Both the position numbers and the translations under genes were made by a program. Of a stretch of 64,000 nucleotides of DNA, positions 46,201 to 57,008 are shown piece after piece (position 1 is the stretch's first letter; each line of letters begins with the position of its first letter). This DNA is from Branchiostoma floridae. Lineage: Eukaryota > Chordata > Leptocardii > Amphioxiformes > Branchiostomatidae. The stretch spans positions 14,676,603-14,740,602 of the forward strand of contig NC_049992.1 in assembly GCF_000003815.2 (NCBI RefSeq). The letters are read 5' to 3'. Under the pieces are notes generated by a model. That model did no database searches and was not told the DNA's origin. It worked only from the letters and a program-made list of their open reading frames with translations.

Positions 46201-49200
46201 ACTTTCCTGAAAGAACAAAAAAACACTTGATTTACGCATGCTTAAAGGCATGTTGAAAGATTGGATTTCGTACAGTGAATCAACGATAACATAACGCAAC
46301 AAAAATAGCAATGCCTTGATTCATGAATTAGTAATTCAGATCTTTTCCGTCTAATAGTCCAGAAAATGACACAGAACCGAGAGAGATTTCTCTTCATGTC
46401 TTTTTATCGCAAGAGGTCGGCTTGGGCTTACTTATCAGATCTGCGGGGTGAATACAACCACTAAATTGCGTCAGTACATGTAGGAGTTTATCTCGTTGTG
46501 TAACGTTACACTAACCTTTCAAGTGGAGATGTGTCTTTGATATGACATTGCTGTTGTTGAAGTAACGTAAGCGTGAAATGGACTTTACCATAACCACATA
46601 GCCCCTTAACCGCGGGGGCAGTAAGTTCTCTGGCAAATCACCCAGGACGGCGCCATGTTTATAGTGGGGACATTGCCTCATAAACAGCACATTAAGCGCC
46701 ACCAAGTTTTTCTAGAGCTAGAAATGGAACAATTTATTGCATGATCGGTGAGGCACGTATAAGTACATTAGGCCGTCGCTGTCGCCCTCAGGGCAATGGC
46801 AGCCGAACGTCCTGATCCTTGAAGCCCTTGCCGTGGACAGGGGGTGCCCCGGAGACCACACACATGCTGAAATATCGGTTCGTGTAAAACGGTGTCTTCT
46901 AAACGTTATGCTGGCTGAGCTCAAGGCCTTTGTATGATTTGATGACTCAGTTTTTACTACGCTACGGGTCCCCCTAGTAGCTCGTTGAACATTTGGAACT
47001 TACCATTAGTTTAGAAGCCCCCTAGACACGACATCATCCCGATTTTATTGCTTCATCCTATGATAAATTCTTGGAGGAGCTAACTAATCCTAGATCTTCA
47101 ATATAACCTACTTATCTCCTTAAAAATAGGTCTTGTCAATCAATGATGTTATACAGCTAGGGGGACAATGATATACCATTAAATGTTTTCATCGAGATTT
47201 AGGCCGTTGATCACGGACATACAGCACAATGCAATAACTTTCATTGATTTAACCTAATTCGTCATGATAGGTAGCGATGGGAAGGACTGTGATCTTAAAG
47301 AAGAGGGTATCAGATTGGATATTTACGGTTTATTACAGGATACAGATGCAATAACACCGTTGCCTTATCAGTGTAGCCATTGGCGAAAACATGAAATCGT
47401 TTTACGAGTCAAATAGAATAAGCTAAAGATAATGGCCGTTAGGACAACAGGTTTAAACGTGATCGTAAATTTCTTAAAGATTGTACTGTTAGAGACTATT
47501 CACAGAACCCAAAAGAGTTAAAAACCGTATATTAAAACAAGGCTGAGGCTTTCTGACCGTTTTTCTAGAATATGGTATGGAAAGCAAACTTTGCGACATC
47601 AGATGAATACGGCAAGGAATTCCGACGATCGATAAGAACAATATCCGAAACATGCTGATATTCCGATGAATTTTATCACCGAGGGGCAGCAGGCATACTC
47701 GTGGGACCATTTACGCATTGGTCTTGGACAATCTTTCAAATTCCCTGCCGAGGGCTTGCTCTTTGTCAAATCAGTATGTTTGAAATATGGCACATCCGGG
47801 GAAACAGACGGGCGGAACACTTGAGCCAAGAGGTTAGAAACGACGGCGAAGAACTTAGAAGAAGTTGGGTTGACGCATGGCACAATTTATTTCCAGATCA
47901 CGCTGGTCTTGTGAAGTCCAGGGGACATTGGCAGAGATCGCTGTCTTGATTGAAAATCTATTCAGATATCCGTCGGTCGATGGGCACAAGAGACTACTCA
48001 ACGACCGGTAAATTGTGAGTAAAAGGAACGGAAAGCTAGCGGTAGGTCCTTTCTCGGCCACTGGCTCTTACAAATTTGCAATTTTGGGTCCTCTCTTGGA
48101 TTAGGAGATGCTATCGGCAGCTGGAAAATCTATCGCTTGGGATCTGGAGATCGATTGCTGGTCATAAGCCAGCCATAAATAACTTGCAGATTTGGTGAAG
48201 TGTTCCGCCGGCCAAGAAAAACGGCTTGGAAGATGGTTGATAACACCTTCCCGGTCGTAGGTCGGCTGGGAGAGAAATCGAATTTTACATGGCCTGTGGC
48301 GAGGGGCGTGTAACCCATCCGAAATATTCTACTTTTCACTTTCATATCACCGAGAATAAGATTGATGATTAGTTACTTGTCGATGAGCCCGAACAAGAGA
48401 GAGACGTCTTCCCAGGATGATGCTATCGCTTTGTCATTAAATCAGAAACTCCGGGGCAACTTGGGTGTCAATTCTGACGCCGGGAAAATTCCGAGGCGAG
48501 GAAACCGCCGTTCCACAGGGGAGATTCAAATTTCCTGGTAATTTATAGTTCCTTGCCCTGGTTTCTACTTACATGCTTAATGCATAAATATATACCGAAT
48601 CTCTTGCGTTTTCATGTATGAAATGATCAGATGCAGAAGGCATTACTCTTCATATGAGTTAGATGGTGCGTAGGAATCCCGGTCTATATGCATGTGGGTG
48701 TCTCTTTTCGGTTGGATTCAACGGTTTCACAAGACAGTCACAATGCAAGTTTTTACGTACCTTTTACTTGCTCATGCAACTATCGGTATTGATTTTGGAT
48801 TAAAAACAAGGCGATTATCACGGCGAAGTTAAAATGTAGTAACCTTTCACAATGGGCTATCGGCTCGTAAAGCAGATTGCCAAGGGTTCATCATAGGTGA
48901 ATGTTATCTAGCGGATATCGCACAAAGGGCCTTCCATAGTTCAGTACACGGCAAAATTACCACGGCGCTAAGCGTCTCTACAGCTATTGAACAACTTGTT
49001 CCTATAGAAGATTTGTTTTTAAGCATTTAAAAGCCTTACAGGCTCGCCAAGCAGCCAGGCGGTCCAGCAGTCGATAGTGGCCAAGGACGCGCTCACTGGA
49101 CCTTGCCAATTTATCACAGTGCAAACAGCGGCGGATTTTCATATAACGTGGGCATTGAATTTGCCTTGAAAATCGACGCCGTAATGTTGCCTGTAAGGAA

Positions 49201-49322
49201 CGTAATGCCTACAGTTGAGAAGATTGACGAAGCTTTTAGTTCCTCTGAGATAAATGCTTTTGTGGGCGAAAGTGAGAAGAAGTTTCTATATGTAGAAAGG
49301 CATTACAATAAATTGCACCTAC
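43206..49322. other. Gene 1 intron 1, right-hand part
   Basis: Apart from family D copy 1 this 6 kb holds no exon I can support. A 123-codon frame at 45401-45772 (plus) has no recognisable motif. Confidence 0.35.
44587..44799. mobile_element. Family D MITE, copy 1 (diverged)
   Basis: Ends TACTACAAAAGGGAATATT and, inverted, TACTGGAAAAGAGAAAATATT. The interior alternates ATTCGCGG and CCGCAGCGAA blocks as in copies 2 and 3. Confidence 0.5.
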
Positions 49323-49374
49323 CTGCGAGGAAACCCAATACAGTAGCTGCGGAAAAAGCCGGCATTACAAACAT
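49323..49374 (-). CDS. Gene 1 exon 1: signal peptide
   Basis: Reading leftward from ATG at 49374, the exon encodes MFVMPAFSAATVLGFLA plus one base, then meets a good donor (GCAG|GTAGGT, GT at 49322-49321). The 17 residues are hydrophobic and end in small residues, as in a signal peptide. Joined to the V exon at 40423 they continue as G-MTLAQS, which places a likely signal-peptidase site around TLAQ|S. A TAG lies just upstream of the ATG (tagtccatcATG), so the frame does not extend further 5'. The phase (1) matches every later exon. The exon was found by donor, phase and hydrophobicity, not by similarity, and the intron to the V exon would be 8.9 kb. Too short to appear as a long open frame. 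Confidence 0.6.
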
Positions 49375-49740
49375 GATGGACTAGGTAAGACGGTGGAGTC
49401 CGGCTCGAGTGAAGTGTCTGTGGGAGGTTGTCGCTACTCCAGGCCGGAGTGAGACCACGGCTGGCCAAAGATCAAGTCTCCTCGTGCTTGTAGTGACCAG
49501 CGGAGCACCAGAGATCCACAGCCCGTGGAATTGCCTGGATAGGAAATGCGTGTGAACAGCACGGCTGAATCCTATTAGGATTCCCGTACACCAATGGCCT
49601 CTTCAATCATTCCAATTACCCCCGATGTAACGCCTTCAGGGGAAGACGTGTTGGAGGCATAGCGGCGGTCGCTCGCGGTGAACCCGCCGTGGGATAGCTC
49701 TATTACCTTCGCCCTCCGCGTCGGATGTTCCTACAGCATA
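49375..49740 (-). promoter_or_regulatory. 5' flank of gene 1, CpG-rich
   Basis: The 365 bases upstream of the gene 1 ATG include a CpG-rich block (about 49620-49720, with repeated GCGG and TCGC words) in otherwise AT-rich DNA. That fits a TATA-less, CpG-type promoter and 5' UTR. I see no clear TATA box. This is a positional inference; the transcription start cannot be set from the sequence alone. Confidence 0.3.
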
Positions 49741-50617
49741 TCGATCCTTAATCCATGCACTCTATGATAAGCCCCTTTCTGCACAGTCGGGCCGAACGCC
49801 TGTCTGAAATGTTCTGAGCTGGAGAGGAAGAGAGGGGATCTGAAAATGTTCTCGCGTCTACTGAAGCCTTGTCGCTGACGGTGACTTGTTCGTGACTGGC
49901 TTGTCATGACAGACAGAGACACAACTACGGGGTGCCAGGTCCCCAGGGACGGCCACACGCCTGCGCGCTCTCCCTCTCCACAAACCGAGTGGCGCTAAAC
50001 GTTGCAAACAACTTCTAACGTTGTGCCATCATCTCACTATGATTAATATTGGCAGAGTGAATAGTATTCCGCCAGAATATTAAGGGATTTCACGGGTAAT
50101 TTCTCCTCACCGGGGAAACTTGCACAGAATCCCGTCACATGAGAATCACTGAGATCGCAAATTAGTTTGCACAGAAAATGTAGCAAACTGAAATATTGGA
50201 TCTCTCGAGTTGCACATTTGATGGATGGATGACTGCTTAATGCTGTGAGTAGCGTATTACCATACACGGTTGGGAGTCATTAGATCACGAGCATAGCGGC
50301 CATTAATTTACAAAATAAAAACACCATGGACAATAAAGACTTTGATTAAGAAGCTTTCCCCACAGAACCAAAAGAACAATGAACGATGAACTACAAATTA
50401 CTACATAGAAATACAAAATAAATTGCAACTTTTTACTAAGTAAACAATGCAGGATGATATATACACACATCTCTAATATCTAGTGCAGTCAGTTGAGGCT
50501 AATCGAGGGCATATATTTTCCAATAATAAAGCAATTTTTCATGTATGTACCAGATATGGTCTCTGTATACTTAGCGCATATAGTTGTTTATGGCACAATT
50601 AAGTTTAGGTGTAAAGT

Positions 50618-51078
50618 GTTCGGTATAAGTAGCGAATAGACCGTGTTTATGACAGACATCTTTATGGAGTTTTGTTAATAAGTGTTTGTTTAGAATGGGT
50701 AGCAAATGTGTTTGATTTAATGACAGACATCTTTATTTTATTACGGAGCTTTGATAAGTGTTTGGTATGGGTAGCGAATAGAACGTGTTTAATGGCAGAC
50801 ATCTTTACGGAGTTTTGTAAAATGTTTGTTTAGTATGGGTAGCGCATAGAACGTGTTAAAATCTAATGACAAACATTTTTATTTCATTACAGTTGTGTAA
50901 AGTGTTTAGTACGGGTGGCGAATAGAACGTGTTTAAGTCTAATAACAGACATCTTTATTTTAGTATTGAGTTTTGAAAAGTGTTTGGTATGTGTAGCGAA
51001 TTGAAAGTGTTCAATAAGAGACATCTTTACGGAGAGTTTTGTTAAGTGTTTGGTATCGGGGAAGAAGAAGAAGAAGAC

Positions 51079-51109
<31 letters not shown>

Positions 51110-51229
51110 AAGAACACGTCCTAATGCCAGACATCTTTACGGAGTTTTGTAAAGTGTTTGTTTAGTAGGGGTAGCGAATAAAACGTGTTGGAATTTAATG
51201 ACAGACCTCTTTACGGAGTTGTGTCCTTC
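50618..51229. repeat. Diverged satellite, eight units of about 70-77 bp
   Basis: The marker GACAGACATCTTTA recurs near 50651, 50722, 50792, 50868, 50945, 51020, 51126 and 51200, each followed by (C)GGAGTTTTG, AAGTGTTTGGTATGGGTAGC and GAATAGAACGTGTT. Some units have TTACGGAG directly and others a TTATTTTATTACGGAG extension. Unit 7 is interrupted by a GAA microsatellite. Confidence 0.85.
51060..51113. repeat. (GAA)n microsatellite inside the satellite
   Basis: About 17 GAA/AAG units split one satellite monomer. It produces a Phe-rich spurious frame on the minus strand. Confidence 0.95.
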
Positions 51230-51274
51230 AATTTATCTCACTCACTTGTGTCCTTCAATTTATCTCACTCACTG
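51221..51274. repeat. Perfect 26-27 bp tandem duplication
   Basis: GTGTCCTTCAATTTATCTCA plus CTCACT occurs at 51221 and again at 51248. It directly follows the satellite. Confidence 0.95.
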
Positions 51275-54139
51275 ATGCGAAGAACGTTCTGACGGCTGGA
51301 GGGGCGACTCGCGTCCTTCTCTGCATACTTTTGCCGTGGCATTTACATCGAGCAGTCGTAGTTGGCTAATGGAATTTTGAACAGATCTTTGCAATGTTCT
51401 GACAATCTTCCACAGCATGCCTTGCAAATTGAATAATTCAAACGATATAAGAGATATTAGATATGATAAGTCCTGATCTGATCCGTTAATTCTTCAACTG
51501 ACATACATTCTAATGATGGGTGATATATGAAGAACACTGGTTAGTAAGCCTTGATTATTTGGTATAAACATCAATATCTCGTGGTTTATGACGATGAAAA
51601 CAAAACTTGTGACTGATAACAAGAGAGATGCAGATATAGATATCATCTATTCTAACATCTCAATTTCCATGCAGTGTCGTATGTAAGGGTCCAATGACCA
51701 TATCTGTCAGTCTCCGTGATGACCATCCAGGGTCCAGAGGGTGGCCTGAGTTGACCATTAGGGTGACCTTCGAATCTATTCGCCAGCCCTGTTGGGAGAG
51801 ATAAGGGGAATAGTTCTCGCGATATCTGGCGGTAAAGCCATTGATGGCCGTCACGTCATGTAGAGATTCCAACATCTAACCAAGTTACCCATTCCTGGTG
51901 GGGAGATAGCGGAATCAGGATCCGGGCTTTCAAGAGATTGCCGGCCGATATGGATTCCTTCTGCGTTCCTGGAGTTGATATGCGTTTCTTCTCTCGAAAC
52001 AGTGTTTCGGCTTCGACTGTTTCTTTCACGTAAACATGAAGAAACGTGACAGAATAGCACACCCCTCCCCCAACACAAAACAAATAAGCCTGAAAAACAC
52101 GTACAAGTCCCAGCCAGAGCCTAACTTCTGCTTGAAGAGTAATGCGTTTCACGCTGTTTGCCAAGATGACATCTATCGCCGCTGTAATTGAGACGTATGT
52201 TGTAACAAATGATTGGACCCAGGCTCACAGCATATCAGCGAAGTCCTCTCATTCCGAGCGCACCGGGGGTACAGCGGAGGAACATGAGAGAAATGAAATG
52301 GATTCTGACCCTCTCCCGTTTGCCAACAAGTGACAGGTGGGAGGTAGAGCCGCGTCCCCCGGGAGCAAGCCAAGCGCAGGAGGTAGCTTGCTCCCTTTTA
52401 GCGTTTGCGTGCTGCCGGCGCATTTCCGTAATGCCAGAGAGACTTGTACTGCGGCGTGTGCCTTTTATGTATCCCGCTAAGTTGTCACAGCCCTGAAGTG
52501 ACAAACGCATTGCTAACACGTCCGCCGTAGGTGTCGCACGTAATGTAACAATTACATGGGTGCATGGGAATCCCTGGAACTCTGTAATAAAGTTACTGGG
52601 ACGTAAATTGATTACAACAATTTTCCCGCTGCCATTAAAACAATGAGCAAAGAGGAACCACGCAGACACAGAAATAGACTTTTCCACGACGAATCATTTT
52701 TCATTGCAAGGAAACAAAGGGTTAGGATTCACTAAATTTCTAGCCACAATAATTTAACATATTGAAATACTTGCCGAGTTTAGTATAATAGTATTATGAG
52801 GGGTTTTGTCCTATTGTTCTTTGCATCTAATTTTAGCCTGTATGAAGAATTCACAACCTATCCACAATAACAAAAACATACCATGCCCAGGGCAAAAGTT
52901 CTAAAGAACGGACTGTTGCAGTACTAATGCGGCACACTAGGGGGCCCAAATCGACCTTGATCGTAGTCCTCCTATTCACAGACTTAGTATGTCAATCGAA
53001 AGGTTCCAAAGTTATGCCTACAACAAATACCTGGATAAGTAAACACACAGACAGCCAAACAGACCCAAAGACAGCCATACACTCACAAATACACACAAAG
53101 AACCTGCCACATGTGCGATGGTGCGATGTGAGTGGATCAAACCATTCCGGCCAAAATGGGGTAGGGAATTTCCCGAGCAGCCTCGTAACCCGTGCTTCGC
53201 CTATTGAGTCAGTGAAGTCAAGCTTGCCTAAGCTTGATGTTTCTGACTTAGGGAGAACAGATGCTGCTACAGTTATCGCTATGGGCCGCTCCTCATCTTC
53301 ATGATGTTAACATCAGGCCCTACAAACCTGATTAAAAACAAAAAGAATAATACCTTCATTTTCATGGAGGTAGCAGTGAAAGTACCACCCCTACTAACTA
53401 CCTACCGACCCTTCTACATTGTACTATGAGTAGTACTAGTAAAAGCAAAACTGCTGCTTCCGATTTTGAATCAGTAAAATTCATATTCCTAATACAACTA
53501 GCCAAACCATTGATCATAAAACATATCTGTTCTTTTATCTCCACTTTAACCGAAAGGCGAGGAGAAGTTGAATCTATGTAACGATACAGTTTTATTTTGT
53601 ATCTGTTAACTGCGTTTCTTCAACATACCTTATTGTCAGCTGCACTGAGCCCGGTGTGGCAAAATGTGTATTTAAATGCAACATAAGCAATTTTACAGCG
53701 TCAAAGTGGAAATATTCTGAATAAGGCAATCTGCATGATATTGACATCTACTGTATTCTCACATTTACATCATAATTTGATACTTTGAGCGGTTAATAAA
53801 CAGCCCAGAGACAAGTTGCATGAGGATATTCCTCATTATTGTACTCCCCAAAAATAAGGACTTGATCTGGAACCCTGGTGCAACTCATCCCCGAGCTGTT
53901 TTTTACGGCTCAAATTTATGAAATAATGATGTAAATGTGCTAGAATAGTGCATAGTACTTAGAATGACGAGGCGTAACCCTTACATCATAGCAATAAAGA
54001 GGATTTACAAGCTATTAAATGCTTACTGCATAATAAAGTGTATTTCACGATGAACACAAAGTCTCATCACCTACGTATCATTAATCCATGTCTTCGAGCC
54101 ACGGTGCACTTCACACTTACTGTAATAAAAGTAGAGCCT
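51275..54139. other. Flank to the right of gene 1, no gene recognised
   Basis: Includes a 150-codon minus-strand frame at 52235-52687 and overlapping plus-strand frames in GC-richer DNA. None shows a recognisable domain, splice context or signal peptide, so no gene is called. Confidence 0.3.
52110..52142. repeat. Family H arm, copy 4
   Basis: CCAGCCAGAGCCTAACTTCT followed by GCTTGAAGAGTAA matches the family H right arm at 241-272. Confidence 0.4.
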
Positions 54140-54187
54140 CTACCTGGCTCCACAGGTCGCGGGGTAATAATAGAAATTGGCCAAATT
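54140..54187. mobile_element. Family B fragment interrupted by family A
   Basis: CTCCACAGGTCGCGGGGTAA and TAATAGAAATTGGCCAAAT match the inner part of family B. The match stops exactly where family A copy 7 begins. Confidence 0.55.
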
Positions 54188-54408
54188 AGGGTGGTATCTC
54201 ACTGCACTTGCGTCAAGCTTGCATCACTGCTGAGTTCGTTCACTGTGTCACTGTTTTGTTATTTTCTCTGATTTTTTAGCATTATTTAGATATTGCGTAA
54301 TACGTAAAAGTATGACTAAGAAGACGACAAAATACAAAAAAAAGGAAAAAAAAAAGATCGTTCTTTATCCCTGAAATTCGTTGATTAACTTTCGAACCCA
54401 GCGGACAC
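54188..54408. mobile_element. Family A MITE, copy 7 (right-truncated)
   Basis: Left end GGGTGGTATCTCACTGCACT and core TTTAGATATTGCGTAATACG are intact; it stops after CGAACCCAGCGG without the right terminal repeat. Confidence 0.75.
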
Positions 54409-55253
54409 AATTTTAGATATTTTCTCTAAGCAGAGGTTGGGTCTATGGTAGTATGGTAGCTCGGATGGAAAAGGAACACAGGCACCGGGCATGAGTCAAG
54501 CAAGGCAAGTCTATTAAATCTGATTATATCTTACATACTTTGAAGCATCATAAAACAACTAACATATACAATGACATATCATTGTATATATTGAAATACA
54601 TTTCTCTTGGGCCAACTGCAAGAACATGTATCATAAACTTATGATTATGATAAATACAATGCTTTTAAGAACTAATTCCTGCAAAAATACTACATATAAA
54701 TCTATAGAATATGATGATGAAAACATACATCGATCTAGGTTTGTTGGGTTTGAGCATCTCTTTTTTCTAACAAAAAAAAAACGCAAACGGGTTGTATTAG
54801 GAATCGTTACAACACATAGATCATTTCTGTCAGGGCGTGACTTGCTATTCTAGTGTGAAACTAGTGACTGTCAATATCTCTCGTCCCTCGAGTCATACTG
54901 AAATGAGAAGCACGTCCTCCAAGGATATCTACAAGCTAAGGCCCATCCTGAATCGAAAAATCTAAAGCTCTCGACAAAACGCGCGACACGCTTCTTTCCT
55001 ATTGACTCTTACAGTAAGGCAATAAAGATGTATTAAATCCTACTCTAAGGCTGCTTGAATGCTCTTGAATGCACTAGATCCCTATCATCAACATCTGCTG
55101 AAGCAGATACACCGGGAAGAAAAACGGACTTAAGTAGGGCGCAGCGGCGGTCACGTGGATCTTACCCGGGTACGAGTCGCCCCATCTGCCGGCATGGGAT
55201 AGGCAGTAGTTGATGGTGATATGAACGACAATACAACACATTTACACCAAGAA

Positions 55254-55448
55254 ATACTGTAAATGCAGAAATGTTCGCGGTGGATTAATGTTCGCGGTTT
55301 TCGCGGCGACCACTTTACCGCGAAATTGAATCCACCGTGAAAATTTTTCTATTAAGGTATTAGACTGCAGTAGATGGTGTTACCGCGAAAGTCATTTTTC
55401 CCGCTACCGCGAAATTAAATCCCCGCGAACTTAAATGCATTTACAGTA
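55254..55448. mobile_element. Family D MITE, copy 2
   Basis: 195 bp with near-perfect ends TACTGTAAATGCA and TGCATTTACAGTA. The interior has repeated CGCGGT and ACCGCGAA blocks. TA at both ends suggests a TA target site and Tc1/mariner-type mobilisation. Confidence 0.7.
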
Positions 55449-56806
55449 TGATCGCACTCACACTGGCTTTACGGTAATGGTAGGAATGGAGACGTAAATA
55501 ATGGCACGGATAAGACACCCTTGTTGTCCAGCAAACCACTGATTAGAAGGGTTCCGTTACTAATTGGGTTAATTATGACCTCACTGGTTGGTTATCTGAT
55601 GGTAGAAATCCCCGTGAGACTTGAGATATTATTTCCATGAGAAAAATGGAGGTATTGTTTTAGGTGTGTCTGTGAGTGTTTGTGTTTCCGGATGTTTGTA
55701 GTAAAGATAACGTTTTAAGCTCTGGATTAATTAAATTATATTTGATATGAAGATAGAGGTTTGGAAGGGAATGCTAAAGAATGATTTCACACCACCCCCC
55801 TGCGTGTGACCTTGGTACTGCAGCAAAACGCCCGGTTTCTGTATCTTTTATCCTGAAAATGCGATGGTCTTGATTTTCTGCTGTCAGAATGCTTTTCATG
55901 TAAGGAAGAAGTAGTTAAGGTTTGGGTCTCTTACTCTGGAACTGACACACTTCTAGATCTGTTGATACTTGCATATGACATTTGATAAATATGTGTGACA
56001 TTTTTGAAGTCTTATTTAAAACATAGCCGTTTTTATATTTCAAGGGGATGATTAAACAAAGGACCGGCATTTTTTTTACAGTACTAGCTGTTAAACCTTT
56101 CCTCCGAAATCTCTTCTACAAGCTATGAAAGTTTTGTAGTTGGGTGATCATAAACTGTACGTTTACGACAATGAGGAAAAGATGTTTAGTTTTATGGAAG
56201 ATCAGCTTTATCTTTTAATGTTTATATAGCATGGATAAATTCACATTCTTTATGTAATTAATTGCATTAACCATGTATCATAAACTCCATCTATTCGTAC
56301 ATACAAAGATGACTTAAGAAGCCAGAAGTTGAACGTAATTTATAGAAGTCATCCTAGATGTATCAAGCTACCACATTCTTATATCACTGTAACTGTACTT
56401 CTGATTGTAACATTGACTTGAACTTAGCATTTTAGAACATAGATGTACAATACACAAGTTAAAGTATTACGGACGGAGCACATAAAATAAAGCAGACCTT
56501 CTTGTTAAAGCGCCTTTGTCTTAGTCTGAAGGTAATGTAATTGGTCTGTCAATCTCCTTGCCAGGAAGTTAAACTTCACAGACATTATTCATAACGAACC
56601 ACCCGAGATTCTATGTGGGTGTATTGACGATACTCCATGGCGTAATATAACAATTCCTTTGTGTAATGGCACAACGCAATTAAGATGTTAAGTGAACTCA
56701 ACGGTACTTTTACATATCAGGTAACAGGTATCAATCTTGTACTATTGTGATTGTTTTTTTCACCAGGGGGGCGAAAATATCTTGTTATTGTTTAATGATC
56801 GCACGA
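55449..56806. other. Noncoding stretch between family D copies
   Basis: AT-rich, no gene or strong repeat recognised. A short stretch (TTTTTGAA-TCTTATTTAAAACATAGCCGTTTTTAT) near 56000-56035 recurs at about 57330-57364. Confidence 0.35.
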
Positions 56807-57008
56807 ACTGTACAAGTGGAAATGTTTGCGGTGGTTTTATATTAGCAGTTTTCGCCGCGAAAATCGCGAAAATTAATGATTCCGTTCTGTTTGTTGTCTT
56901 CCTGATTAGTATCTGCTTGTTTTAATCACGAAATTAAAACTACCACGAACATACCATTACCTAAATACTGCGAAATTAAACCCCGGAGAAATTTGCATTT
57001 TCACAGTA
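56807..57008. mobile_element. Family D MITE, copy 3
   Basis: Ends ACTGTACAAGTGGAAATG and, at the right, GCATTTTCACAGTA, with internal TTTCGCCGCGAAAATCGCGA. More diverged than copy 2. Confidence 0.55.

Larger units (their letters stand above)
23075..49374 (-). other. Gene 1 span: Ig-superfamily receptor with cytoplasmic SH3 (split gene)
   Basis: Seven exons on the minus strand can be joined: signal peptide (49323-49374), V-like (40073-40423), Ig (36417-36710), Ig (32394-32672), transmembrane (30529-30756), proline-rich tail (29562-29645) and SH3 (23075-23257). Each border has GT-AG signals and every junction is phase 1, so the joined frame stays open. The predicted product is a type I cell-surface protein with three Ig-type domains, one membrane helix, a basic stop-transfer segment and an intracellular SH3 domain. 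The SH3 exon ends in a donor, so at least one further exon lies to the left and is not identified with confidence. Placing the SH3 exon in this gene is inference from strand, order and phase; a separate small gene is the alternative. Introns are 0.9 to 8.9 kb and loaded with transposons. Confidence 0.6.

Noticed and set aside
50887-51117. Phe-rich 76-codon frame
   Set aside because: Product of the GAA microsatellite and satellite monomers.
52235-52687. 150-codon minus-strand frame, among the longest N-free frames
   Set aside because: No domain, signal peptide or splice context; overlapping plus-strand frames in the same GC-richer stretch look equally coding, as expected by chance.
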